Shown: positions 33,535 to 44,606, counted from the first letter of the stretch. The stretch is 64,000 bases of DNA from Dermacentor variabilis (GCF_050947875.1 NC_134572.1:125525105-125589104); one strand, 5' to 3'. Translations and numbers: made by a program. The notes: generated from the letters alone by a model not told the origin.

Positions 33535-34765
33535 GAGGAAACTTTTGTTCAGCGGCTCCTATCTAAATATGTGGGAATGGAAAAGTAGTTTTTCTCGACC
33601 ACCACTGTTCTGATTTTAATGAAGTTTGTTGCATTTAAAAGGAAAACTTAGTCTAGAGATTGCAAGAAACATATTTTTATTTAAGCTATTAATTTTTTAA
33701 CTCTTTTCCTACTGCAAAAAAAGAAAATTGTACCAAATTTACTGGAAATTTTTTTAACTCAGTTATAAGGGTTTTCTTAATAAAACGGCACCATTATTTC
33801 AATTCAATGGGCTTCCTTTATTTCACAAACTGGATAGAAAGATAGGTTGAAGAAGGCTTCACTGCATGGTGCTGGTGTCTTGCAAGAAGGCATTTTGCAG
33901 GGCTCAACACACTATGAAAAAAAGAGAATACGAAGACAAAATAATCTAAATGTTGCAACAACGTGCGCATGAATAGTGGTTACTTTTATGCAGCTTCTAA
34001 AGCAGTTAGTAGGTGGTCATCTTATGGTAGGTTCACGGGCAGCCGCAAGGTCCTCCGGGCCATTCATAGAATATTCATCATCAGACTCCTCAGATGCGAA
34101 CACATCACTTTCCATTCCGAGCAAAACTCTACAGAGCTCTGGTCTAATGAGGAGTCTTCAAAATACTTTCTTTTATGCGGGCTTTCATTGCCTCATTCGA
34201 CGAGGCAGCCATACTTTATGCGAGGGTGTCATAGGCGGCAATATAATGAAAGGAGAGACACAAATGGCCCAACATGGACAAGTGTGGCCATCTTGTGTCA
34301 GGAATTGCAACTAGATGCAATAGGGCGAATATAGTCGTCACATGTTCACTATGCGACAAATTTTTGCTTATGACGACTGCTGTCGTCATTGGTTGTATTG
34401 GGACAAAATTTTATGACTATACTCATCAACGGGAGGTAAAGGGTTAGTAAATATTGCTGAAAATTGCTAAACTTTAAGAATGACACTATCTAGTTTGCAA
34501 CTCCATAACTCGGCAATGAAATGCAATATCACATTTTTGTAAACTGCACCTAATAATATATCTAAAGCAGACAAAATTTATTTTTTATACACTGCTCTGA
34601 AAAATACCATTATTAAGTGAGTAGGTCTGTTGAACAGCCCATGTAAGCTATAAATCGATATATAAAATTTTTCCACCGTGGATTTTCTAGCACCTGCAGT
34701 TTACAGAACTGCAATATCTATTTTTGTTACGAAGTTACGGATTTGTAAACTTAGTGCTTCTATAT
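33535..34765. mobile_element. MITE family D copy 2, split by a piggyBac-like element
   Basis: 33535-33696 and 34448-34765 are the two halves of one element that matches the inverted copy at 43278-43998: GGCTCCTATCTAAA, GTTTGTTGCATTTAAAAG, then after the insertion GTTTGCAACTCCATAACTC and ATATCTAAAGCAGACAAAAT. Its left TTAA (33531-33534) is the same TTAA that bounds family A. The far end is degenerate. Confidence 0.65.
33701..34443 (-). mobile_element. PiggyBac-like element with short acidic transposase N-terminus
   Basis: Left end CTCTTTTCCTACTGC follows TTAA (33697-33700); right end, inverted, CCCTTTACCTCCCG precedes TTAG (34444-34447, a mutated TTAA). CCYTT-type ends plus TTAA are characteristic of piggyBac. 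On the minus strand 34115-34017 encodes a 32-residue acidic peptide MESDVFASEESDDEYSM..., like the N-terminus of piggyBac transposases, then stops. The rest of the gene is deleted. Confidence 0.7.
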
Positions 34766-35888
34766 TATTGCAATAGCAATTATATGGGCACAGCAAGCGA
34801 ATTTTTGCCGTCGCCATCAGGTTCTTACTTCGTTGCCGGTGTAAATTTGCGGCAGCAACACGATTATGGATATGCCGAAAATTTACACCACCAGTGAAGT
34901 GGAATACACTTGGTTACTGCAATATTAGCTATCTTTGTTTGTTTGAGCTCTGTGCCATCAGGTGGCAGCACCATGCAGGCCGCTCACGATTACATCTCCG
35001 CCCCAACGCCCAGTCCGCCTGCGTTTACCCGAATACTGGACAAGCTAAAATTCTCTAATGTTATGCGGTGAAGCATACACGAAATGTTGCGGTGAAGCAT
35101 GCCAAAAGTGGGAAGGGGCAGTTGTCATGGGGCACAGTACTTATTCCTTAATTACACATGTATGCGCCCGCTTTCTCCCGTCACAGTACGAGCACCAATA
35201 CACCTAATAAGTGTACTGGCAGGCCTTCAGAGCTATTTTGGACATGTCTTGTGGTGATTGGAGCCCTTGGGGGCAGTAAAAGGCATGCATTCATTTTTTT
35301 CGGTCCCTAGGGAATAAAAAAACATCTGATGTTGACTGTAGCACAGACTATTGAAGGTATAGCTGCAGGGCTGGTAATTGGGTTATGTTTTTATCAACAG
35401 GCTTTAATAGCACTTAAGCAAACGATGCATGTATTCGGTTGTTAGTGGATATGGCTTAAATCTCAGACCACGGCCTGCGAGATATTCAGCGTGCTGCACG
35501 TGTCACCCAGTCTCTAAGGTCATGACGAAGAGCTGCGCTGGTTTTCGATGTTACACATTTTGCATTAGTTTTCGTATCAAAAGTGTCTATTATAGTTAAA
35601 TTTCTTGTAATGCATCCACTCGTATCTCAAATGCAGGATTTTCCATGGAATCTGCTCTATACTTATGCAGTCTGAAACTTGACTTTCTAAGCAGTAAAAG
35701 AATTTATTGCACTTGGCTTTTAATTAATCTGTTGTGCCTCTTTAGAAATCTTAGCAGGGTTTCTTAGGACCAACATCCTTGAGAACCCCTGCTATAATTC
35801 ATGAAACAGGCTTTTGTTAAAAATGTGGAACAGTGCACCTTTACAAGTTTGACAATGCATAGAACGACAGACAGCTGAGCTAGTTGGT
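34766..35888. other. PRDM10 intron with dispersed repeat copies
   Basis: About 35155-35285 (GTGTACTGGCAGGCCTTC, GTGGTGATTGGAGCCCTT) matches 54745-54865 with scattered changes, so it is a dispersed repeat. The part around 34770-34830 (AATAGCAATTATATGGGCAC, TTTTTGCCGTCGCCATCA) also resembles a common tick repeat. No exon recognised. Confidence 0.4.
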
Positions 35889-36220
35889 AAGGATTCATTA
35901 TTATGCAAAAAAAGAAGTGAGGCGTGCAGACAGGACACAAAAGTAGAGAAGTGGACAACATGAACGCCGACTATCAACTGAAGGGAGCACTGAGGCGAAA
36001 AAAAAAAAAAAAAATAGAAGACACAAAACTCATCTGCGCAAGCTCAGGAATGGTAACGCCACGTGTCAGTCGGGTACACGTGCCGGTCTATGTGAAAGAT
36101 AATTGTTAAGGCACTTAATCTCTTCCTTATGTAAAATAATTGAAGGCTGACTCACGCACGCACTTCTCTACTCTTGTGACCTGTCTGCACGCCTCACTTC
36201 TTTTTTGCATAATGACAATG
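35889..36220. repeat. Foldback (long inverted repeat) element
   Basis: Arms of about 60 bases are near-perfect inverted copies: ATTATGCAAAAAAAGAAGTG with GAGGCGTGCAGACAGGACAC on the left, and the reverse complement ending at about 36220 on the right (GTGACCTGTCTGCACGCCTC, then ACTTCTTTTTTGCATAAT). The loop is about 190 bases and contains an A tract (35999-36014). RNA across it would form a strong hairpin. Confidence 0.75.
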
Positions 36221-36568
36221 CATACTGTCAAACTGATGCTGTCCTCAGAATTAATTCCAAGCGGATATGCCTTGCAAGCTCACCAGCTACAATTCATAAA
36301 TTGCATCATATGCCATAAGTTATCTAGTTATACATTTATTTACTAAAAACTTGTTAATTAGTCAGTTATGCATTTTGCTTATTGTGCAAGCAGCACCTGC
36401 CTCTTTGAGCAATTCAGTTCAAGAGCTCAAGGATTAAAATTGTGTCATCTGCCACAGGCGATAAAAACAAAAATGCTGTGTAGTCTAAAACAAACACCTG
36501 GTATTTGGTATATTACTGATTTATAACAAATTTAACCAATGTAAAACTTCATTTCAGCTGGTGTTTAA

Positions 36569-37551
36569 CTCTTTTCCTACCATGCAGAAAATTGGTGTTT
36601 TTTGTAGCTGATGCCAGATGTTTTTTTTTTTTTTTAAGGAACTACTGCACTCAATACTTTATGTAATACATAACCAAAAAGCAGAATGAGTGCACTTTTC
36701 ATGCATAAAAGTTTTAGTAAAGAGATGAATGTCATAAAAAAGACAAACTGCCAGAATCAAGATTGTGGGATAAAAACAGAACAAAGATTGTAAAGACACG
36801 CTTGTATCTACCAAGAAAGAAATGTAACAAAATTATGAGACATATACAAAATGCATTGCAGTCTAATAGACACTATGTCCGAAAAAAAATCAAAAATTTT
36901 TTATTGAACAGGTATTTCACTACAAAAGTTTAGGTGCAAGTACTACAGTTTGGCATGCCGGGCTGCGGCCACCATTGTTCTGGGCTGGTTTGCGCCGTCG
37001 TCGCTCTCAGAGTCAAGGTCCGAGGAAAAGGCAGCATCTTCAGGCTCACTGCTGCTCGATCCATTGATAAAATCAGACAAAGCAGAATTGCAAGATCTGC
37101 TATCTTTCGAAACGCGCGCACCGCTCCTGGAGGGGGCTATCTTTGCTTTCTACCTTGACGATCATGAAGCTTTGGAGTGTGTTCAAAAATCAACTCTCCT
37201 GGTGGAGAGAAAGCGAGCTGCTTAGAAAACAAAAATACAGTTCTCCTCCTTCACGTCCTATGGCGCAGAGTGTCCGTGAGCAGCGTGGAAGGTCTTGAAA
37301 GCGGCGTTTCAAACCATCGATAGCGAGCAGCCATTTTTGCTGTCTACTTTGATGATCGCAAAACTTTCGGACAGTGTCCAAAAATCACTGCCTGGGGGAA
37401 AAAAAGCGAGCTGCTTAGAAAACAAGAATATATTTCTCCTTCATATTTGATAGCTCAGTGTGTCCGTGACCATCATGGAAAGTCTCGAAAGCGGCATTTC
37501 AAACCATCGTTAGCAGGCTAACGAAGTCCAATGGGCTCGGTACAAAGAGAG
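36569..37551 (-). mobile_element. PiggyBac-like element sharing a TTAA with its neighbour
   Basis: Left end CTCTTTTCCTACC follows TTAA (36565-36568); right end, inverted, CTCTCTTTGTACC precedes TTAA (37552-37555). On the minus strand about 37080-36943 encodes an acidic Ser/Glu/Asp-rich tail (SDFINGSSSSEPEDAAFSSD, then LDSESDDGANQPRT) before a stop, typical of piggyBac-type transposase termini. Inside, 37137-37510 is a diverged tandem duplication of about 190 bases. Most of the transposase is missing. Confidence 0.65.
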
Positions 37552-37555
37552 TTAA

Positions 37556-37759
37556 CCCTTTTACTGTCAGACCTTTCTGGTCGTGACGCACCCCCAGTGT
37601 CGGCTTGGTTTCAGGGAACAAGCATAACAGGGAATGAACATAGCAATTTATTTTTGATTATGATTGGTGTACAAATAACATAGTCAATGCAATATGTACA
37701 TTTCAGTGTTCTGCAGCTATTGTTAGTAAACATAATCATCATCATCAGCCTGACTATAT

Positions 37760-37794
<35 letters not shown>

Positions 37795-38537
37795 GTTGAA
37801 CATCCGAATCTGACGATGCCGAATTCATCTCTTCCTCGCATGAGACGCTGTCTGAGTCCGAATCCGAGCTCGGCTCGTATTCTGAATTGGAAGAGCCACC
37901 GCTCCAATGAGCAGACGAAGGTCCCGCGCGCTCAGCCACCCGAAAGTAACCGCACGCAGGGAGGAGGCGCTTTCAGTCGCCCGCACAACGGAGAGAAATG
38001 GGACATTGTGTGATCAAGAGGACAGAGGGAGATGGAAAAAGGCTAAAACAAAGTTTGAAGGGCTTTACATTTACTGCTGCAAGTCGCAAGTGAGGGTGCG
38101 GCGAGAGAATGAAAGCAGCAATCGAGTCACTCTTTTCGGAGAGGCAACGGCACGTGCCCCTGAACTTGACGTGCCATAGCAGACACACCAACAGAAGAAA
38201 AATAAAAACCTTCAAACCAGCGGAGATGGCAGAACAACCCTTGAACCACACGCGCGTGACGCATGATTCAGCGAACGCCGAGCCACCGCTCCACTCAGCA
38301 AAGAGAGAGGGGCAAGTGGCAGTTGCACCGTACTCTTCAATACATGTACCAACACAGGTCGGGGCGAAAATATGAACTTGTAGAAAGAGTCAACAGATGG
38401 CGTGGCCAGTCCAGGAGCGCCAGCTTTGCGCTCAGGCGTGAAATTTTGAACGCACGATAGAGAACGTACCGGTACGTCAGTGACACTGTGGGGGGGAAGC
38501 GCGAAGACGTACCGGTACGTCCGTGACAGCGAAAGGG
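37556..38537 (-). mobile_element. PiggyBac-like element, right neighbour at the shared TTAA
   Basis: Left end CCCTTTTACTGTCAGACC starts right after TTAA 37552-37555, and right end, inverted, CCCTTTCGCTGTCACGG precedes TTAA 38538-38541. The minus strand at about 37912-37800 reads GGSSNSEYEPSSDSDSDSVS then CEEEMNSASSDSDVQ, an acidic N-terminal segment as in piggyBac transposases. Palindromic GTACCGGTAC words sit near the right end (38468-38520). An ATTT repeat (37759-37794) and a short CATCATCATCAG fragment lie inside. About 980 bases, no DDD core. Confidence 0.72.
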
Positions 38538-38679
38538 TTAAGAGACTTCTAATTAGTCCTGTGCTGCAAAATCAGTCAGTACAAGCAGAGCATGTTGAAA
38601 AAGTGTGCAGTACAATGGACGTTCTAGTGAAAGCTATTGCTACAGTTCTTTCATTTTTCTCCTCTCGTGTCTTTATTAA

Positions 38680-39481
38680 AGGGACAGACAACCTCTCCGA
38701 ACATTAATCGCGATAACCCAGCTGATGGAAAGATTGTCTATTGCATTGGCTAAAACGAGCCTTGTTTTTCTCATTAAAGATTGATTTATATTTTTAATTC
38801 TTGACTAAGTCGCGAAAAAGGACCTTTGGTGCCTCACGTGGCAAAAGCATGAAGATGCATAAATAACCTGTCATGTGACCTTCTACAAGTGTATGCTGTT
38901 TCTGGTCAATGTATTAATATTGAAATGCAGTACACTTCTTTTTCTATAAGTTTTTTCTAACTTACAGTGGTGCAGATAAGCCTTTCCTTGTAGTGAGTAG
39001 AAAAGTGGCGCGGCCTTCGCTTTACGTTTTCGATGAGGTGGCTTGGCTCATCTATCGACAGAATAACGAAGCCGGGGGCCACCCAGCCATGACGTAGGCG
39101 TGTACTTGTGTGGAAAACGCGGCACAAATATAAGAAAGGTCTGCACAACAATGCAAACTTATTGCACCAGCTTTTTATTTTCAAAAGTAGTTTAAAAGGT
39201 CAAAATATTGGCGGTTAACCACAGCTGCACTCACTCCTGTGAAAGCAGAATGATGGGTGACTTTCACAATTTGCAAGGCGGGCTATCAGCATCACTCTCA
39301 CTTCACAGCATTGCTGAAGGAGGGACTCTTTCTTTTTTGGAGGCCGCTCAGTTCGAAAAGTTCTGCCCGCAAAATATCCACACATTTTTGGAAGTAACCG
39401 CTGCAGGTGTAAACACTACCGAGGGTGAGCTTTTGTTGTGCCATAAAAAACTGGGTCCTTAAAATTCGGTTGTCTGTCCCT
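38680..39481. mobile_element. TTAA-flanked MITE, family C
   Basis: AGGGACAGACAACC at both ends is a perfect 14-base inverted repeat, with TTAA on each side (38676-38679 and 39482-39485). At 802 bases it has no transposase. The start AGGG plus TTAA is shared with families A and B. Confidence 0.85.
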
Positions 39482-39485
39482 TTAA

Positions 39486-40266
39486 AAGCGAGCAAAACTA
39501 GACTAGGTAGTGCCATTGTTTCTGCTCTGAATGTCCCCTGTTAGTATAATCATGAACACTTTAATATGAAGTGTTGCTTGTTTGCTGGATGCTCAGAACT
39601 CTTTTACTTTATTTCAAAGCATGTCATCACTTCGGAAGCCTATGTGGACACATCAAGTCAACACCATCATCATCATCATCATCATCATCATTTACAAGAA
39701 GACAGTCATGGTAAGAAAATTTGGCTTCCAATCTGCAGTGCTGCAACATCTGTTATGCACTACTTGGACAGGCTATTGTACTAAACATTTTTGTGGCGCA
39801 CTTCAAGTGCCTTGATTTTAACAGCGCATCTAAAAGCTGTAAAGTCCTGCTCAATTTCTGATGGAGGCTAGTTTGCACCTATTCCAAGAATGTTACATAG
39901 TGCTTGAATTTCTTGATCTTGCTCTGGACTTGGTTGACAGTTGTGACACTTGTTGTATTGTCATTTTTCAGTTAAACTTTGTTGTCATTCTGTGTCACTG
40001 CATTCATTTACCGTCAGAAGGACTAGAATTAATTAATTTTAGCCCTAAATACTTACAGATGCATTAAATAAATAGCCATCTTTTTAATGTTTCCTACTGG
40101 GTAACTATTCCTTTGGAGTAATTGTTTTGGTATCAATTGTCCAAGGCTTTATGCGAAGTAATGAAAACAGGTTTCAGGCACCAGGTTAGTACAAGGCCCA
40201 TTCGATTTGCCTTATTGCTCACCTTGAACAAGTTCAAGGTGAGCATGCAAAATTAAGAAATTGTTA
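39486..40266. other. PRDM10 intron with CAT triplet repeat
   Basis: A CAT/ATC triplet run (about 39662-39692) lies in otherwise unremarkable AT-rich intron. It resembles the tail of an RTE LINE but no RTE body is attached. Confidence 0.4.
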
Positions 40267-40722
40267 GAGGTGTGGGAATAGGGATTTTTGAGACTGAATC
40301 GAATACGAATTTAGTTGCAGAAGTAAATGGAATCAAATATTGAATAGTTTTCTTATAGTGAACACCCGTTGTCATAATTAATATAAAACGATGTTGACAT
40401 CCTGCTATTCTTAAAGTGAGCAATTTTGTGCCATTACATATTACATTATAACAGTAGTTTATTGAAAGCGCAAATGGAGCATTTTTAGTAAACAAATACC
40501 TTCTTCGCATGCACAGGACTGCACAGAGAGTGTGAATGATCGCTGTATATCCTGTAAAGTGTGGCTGCCTAAGCGACGTAGCTTGCTCCACTGCACAAGT
40601 TCTCATGTTTTGTGTCTACACTATGTGTGCGGGGGTTAGAATTTACCATATTTTTGCACAAATTTTATGTTTGATTGGGTACAGTTGATATATTGAAATA
40701 TTTGAAAAGTATTAGAAGAATG

Positions 40723-42642
40723 CAGCAGAACCTTGTTCATACGTAAAACAAAAACACGAAAAAAAAGACCATACTAAGTGGGAAAGCGTACAATCCGAAC
40801 TAACTGAAGCAATTTGACAGCCTCGACTACTGTTGACATCGACGTAATGCAAAGCGTCCATGTGGTTCATTGCGGCACGAGATGCGGATGCGGGTTCAGC
40901 TGGCAGTGCTTCGGCATTCCAACACGTTTTGTGGTTTTCCTATTGTGTGGCGTTTTAAGAGGCGACAGGAAACCGAAACGAAATCGAGCTGGTGGGCGAC
41001 GCCGCATACTATGGTAGTGAAATGTGATGCCCACATCGTGCTGGCTGCAGCAGGGAATGGTGGCGCATTTGGATTATTGCCTACTAAGAGCGCGCAGTAT
41101 GCTACCAATGGTACTACACACATCACGCGCTGTAAAACAGATAGGTGAAGATGCTTATCCTGATAGGTTTGGCAGCGATAGCTATGAATGCGGTGTGCGA
41201 CAACCCCTGTGGAGGTTTGCTGGTACCGGAATGGGAAACTCCACGGCGTCATTTTCACATGAGATGGGCGCCTGTATACTGTTCTCGATTGCGTGCACCT
41301 CGCGACTCTTTTTGTTCACATGGGATCTAGTAGCTGGAAAACGTATATGATTGCACTCTCCTGCAAGAATGGGTGGCAAGTTTCGGTTATCGCCTATTAA
41401 AAGCGTGCGCTACGCTTCGACAGCACCACGCACTGTGAAACAGATAGGCGAAGATGCTTATCACAATAGGATTAGTGGTGATTGCTATGAATGCTGCATG
41501 TGACGACCCCGGAGAATATTTCATCATCATCATCAGCCTATTTTATGTCCACTGCAGGACGAAGACCTCTCTCTCCCTGCGATCTCCAATTACTCCTGTC
41601 CTGCGCCAACCGATTCCAACTAGCACTCACAAATTTCCTAATTTCATCGCCCCACCTGGTCTTCTGCCATCCTCGACTGCACTTCCCTTCTCTTAGTACC
41701 CATTCTGTAACCCTAATGGTCCAACGGTTATCTAACCTACGCATTACACGACCTCCCAGCTCCATCTTTTTCTCTTAATGTCAATTAGAATATCAGCTAT
41801 ACCCGTTTGCTCTCTGATCCATACCCTGCTCTCTTTCTGTCTCTTAATGTTGTGCCTGGCATTCTTCGTTCCATCGCTCTTTGCGCAGTCCTTAACTTGT
41901 TCTCAAGCTTCTTTGTCAGTCTCCAAGTCTCTGCCCCATATATCAGCACCGGTAAAATGCACTGATTGTACACCTTCCTTTTCCTGGTACATGTACGCCG
42001 GTAAACTTGGTAAGCTGCCAGTCAGTAGCTGACTGCAATTCAACCTATCTTTATTCTTCTTTGAATTTCCTTCTCATGATGAGGGTTCCCTGTGATTAAT
42101 TGACCTAGGTAAACATACTCCTTCACATCCTTCACAGACTCTAGAGGCTGACTGGCGATCTTGAACCCTTGTTTTCTTGCCTGGCTATTCATCATTATCT
42201 GTGTCTTTTGCATATTAATCTTCAAGTTCACTCTTGGCACTCTCTCTGTTAAAGTCCTCAATCATTTGTTGTAACTCGTCTGCAGTAGGAGAAGATTTGC
42301 TGGTACCAAAATGAGAAATTGAGTGCGCGCCGGCGTTTTCACATGAAACAGGCAGGCAAGTATTGCGGTGAAGCTGCCGCTGTGGGCAGCTGTATACTGT
42401 TCTTGATTGTGCGCCCCTTGCGCATTTTCTTGTTTATGTGGGATCTAGCGGACGGAAAACGTATCATGTGATCGTAGTTTGGCGATGTACTGAATGTTGG
42501 CACCAAAAAATTGTGTTATCCAGGAACATAAGAACCAGTAAAAATGAGCGTAACTCTGTTGGGTCATTTTTGTGTTGTTAATTTCGAATGTTGGCCCTGG
42601 GAAATTGTGTGTAATCGGGAACGTATCAGTGAGGTTCTGCTG
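40723..42642. mobile_element. Mariner-like nonautonomous element carrying an internal tandem duplication and an RTE
   Basis: Ends CAGCAGAACCTTGTTCATAC and, inverted, CAGCAGAACCTCACTGATAC are inverted repeats. Inside, a block starting AACAGATAGG(T/C)GAAGATGCTTA occurs twice (41138 and 41438) and each copy ends with GTGGGATCTAG..GGAAAACGTAT; the second is split by the RTE at 41522-42287. No transposase frame seen. Confidence 0.7.
41522..42287 (-). mobile_element. RTE LINE fragment with target-site duplication
   Basis: The minus strand reads IKINMQKTQIMMNSQ-like RT sequence and YVYLGQLITGNPHHE (near 42120-42060), then MRRLDNRWTIRVTEWVLRE and the RTE 3' end with CATCATCATCATCAG on the + strand. 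GGAGAATATTT (41511-41521) and GGAGAAGATTT (42288-42298) flank it as an 11-base duplication with one change. It is 5'-truncated and frameshifted. Confidence 0.85.
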
Positions 42643-42743
42643 TATTCACATTTACGAATGGTGACTATTTGACTTGAAGACTGAATAGAATAGGACACTA
42701 TTCGATTCATTATTCTAACTTCGCTAATATTTGCACACCCCTA

Positions 42744-43206
42744 GAAATTGTGCAGCTGTCTTGAGCAATGCAGTCATAATGTGACACTCAAAATGAACGC
42801 TGAGGTGCAGATGCGGTGCAGGTGTTATGTCTTGTCCAACTAATGTGCACCATCCGCATAAGTTTTAAAGGTCCCAAACTGCATGTGTGGTCGGCTTCTG
42901 AGGCATAAACAACATACCCTGCATTGCATAGACACAGCAGACGTGTGTAAGCTGGGTTGCAATGGTGCTTACACACGTGCTGTGTCGTCTGCTGCACTGC
43001 TACTTCGCATCTGGACGTCTGCACCCAGTTGGCACTGTTGGTAGAGAGAGTGCAGAAAAATTGTGAACCAACTCTGCTCCTTTCTTGCACATTTTGAAAC
43101 AAATGACGAGGTTCACAGGGCGCCATTGCTGCACCACTAACAAGAATGGCAGGGCGCAGCACCTTGTAAACTGCTTCAGGTCGTGCATGCGAATTCAACA
43201 GACCTA
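42744..43206. other. PRDM10 intron, no clear feature
   Basis: Intronic sequence with near-palindromic GTGTAAGCTGGGTTGC/GCTTACACACGTGCTG around 42935-42985. Nothing else recognised. Confidence 0.35.
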
Positions 43207-44346
43207 CAGTCGGCTTCCATTAATTCAACCCTGCCAGTACTGACATAATTGGTTGAACTACCGGTGGGTCGAATTAAAACGAAGCTTTAGCTCGGGCCCA
43301 ACTGCGACGCGGCCTATTCAAATACATGTAAAACGCAGAAACATTTTTCTGAGATAACCTCTGAACCGATTTCGATTAAATTTGTATTTGAGAGAGAAAG
43401 TTAAATTCTAGTGACTGTTGGAAGCGGAATTGCAATTTAGGACTTGAATTTTGTTAAAAAGATTTTCAGATATTCGACAGTTCGAAAAAAATAGAAGTAC
43501 GAAGTTCACAAATTTAGAGCTCTGCATCAAGAACAGATATCGTGGTTCTGGAAACGGCATCCAATTAGATCATTCAAAGCGGACAAATTCGATATGTCAT
43601 TTTACATCTTACAGGAATTTGTTAAGTTGTTTACAAGGGTTCTGCAAAAGCTGTATTTCCATATTACTATATTTTTTTATATTCATATGTAATATATCAG
43701 TTTTGTCCGCTTTAGATGTACTATTAGATTCAATTCACAGAATTGTATTACCGTTTTTCGTTGTTGAGTTACAGAGTTGTAAACTTAACAGTTTTGTTTC
43801 TTGAAAATTTTCAATTTTTGCCCATTTTTAATAAAAGATTGACTACCTAACTCAAAAGTTCAAAACCAACAGTCACTAGATTTTAAGCTTTTCTTTTAAA
43901 TGCAACAAACCTCGTCAAATTTGGTACAGTGGTTGCTGAGAAAAATGAATTCTGGTTTTACATGTTTTAGATAGGAGCACCCGAGCTAAAGCGTCCTCTT
44001 AAACAAGGGGCAGAAAAAAGAAACACACTTTTGATTCATTTGGCTGTGTTTGCCTCATTTCTAATACATCACCGAATCAAATGCATGCCCAATTGTTATG
44101 CATTCAAAGTAGAAAACTGATGTAAAGCACGTTGTCATGCTATGCGGGAACTCATCTCGATATCCATGGTCACCATCTTGTGATGGCAATGGCAATGCTG
44201 CTGGCTAGGCTCGTTCTAACAGTAGGCTGTTGCAAATGCTGTGAACGCTATCATCATGTAACGAATATACATGTTTATAAGGAATTTTGTATTTAATAAA
44301 GGTAATTTCATGCTGGATGCAACTTAGTTACAGTGAGATTTGACTG
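43207..44346. mobile_element. Mariner-like nonautonomous element, family F copy 3, split by a MITE
   Basis: Left end CAGTCGGCTTCCATTAATTC and right end, inverted, CAGTCAAATCTCACTG are flanked by TA (43205-43206, 44347-44348). The parts 43207-43277 and 43999-44346 are joined in the other copies of the family (GTGGGTC(A/G)AATTA followed by ...CATTTGGC), so the MITE 43278-43998 is a clean insertion at TTAA. Confidence 0.72.
43278..43998. mobile_element. TTAA-flanked MITE, family D copy 1
   Basis: Ends AACGAAGCTTTAGCTCGGG and, inverted, GAGGACGCTTTAGCTCGGG, flanked by TTAA (43274-43277 and 43999-44002). The interior matches 33535-34765. Length 721 bases, no coding. Confidence 0.8.
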
Positions 44347-44441
44347 TACAGTGTAAGCTAAGGGGCTAATCCAAAAACAAAACTCTGTGCTAACCCCCCA
44401 CCAACCAACCCATCCTTCCTTTCATTTGGGCATTTACATAG

Positions 44442-44606
44442 GTGCAGACTACGGGCAGCAGCTTGACCTTAGTTCAACGGTCGAAGCCTCCACAAGCTCA
44501 AGGAGTGTCCAGCACTCGGTGCTACGGATGCAGGGAATTCTTGGTCGAAGACTCCCCGACCTTGCGGGCTCACCGTCTTCATCACGCAGCCTGGCAAGAG
44601 CAGAAG
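44442..44606 (+). CDS. PRDM10: PRDM10 coding exon 8, extra C2H2-like zinc finger before the PR domain
   Basis: Acceptor TTTACATAG ends at 44441; donor AAG|GTGCTT follows 44606. The 55 codons start in phase 0, consistent with exon 7. The peptide contains RCYGCREFLVEDSPTLRAHR followed by LHH: C-x2-C-x13-H-x3-H, with the Phe and Leu core positions of a C2H2 finger but one extra residue in the loop. I know of no finger at this place, upstream of the zinc knuckle, in vertebrate PRDM10. The exon ends in phase 0, which does not match the next exon; see the findings. Confidence 0.75.

Larger units (their letters stand above)
40267..42741. mobile_element. MITE family E copy 1, expanded by nested insertions
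   Basis: Ends GAGGTGTGGGAATAGGG and, inverted, GGGGTGTGCAAATATTAG are inverted repeats flanked by TA (40265-40266 and 42742-42743). The same ends bound the uninterrupted 689-base copy at 48116-48804. The extra length is the element 40723-42642 inserted within. Confidence 0.72.

Noticed and set aside
39662..39692. CAT triplet run as a coding His repeat
   Set aside because: The frame around it shows no exon signals; more likely a simple repeat or an RTE tail remnant.
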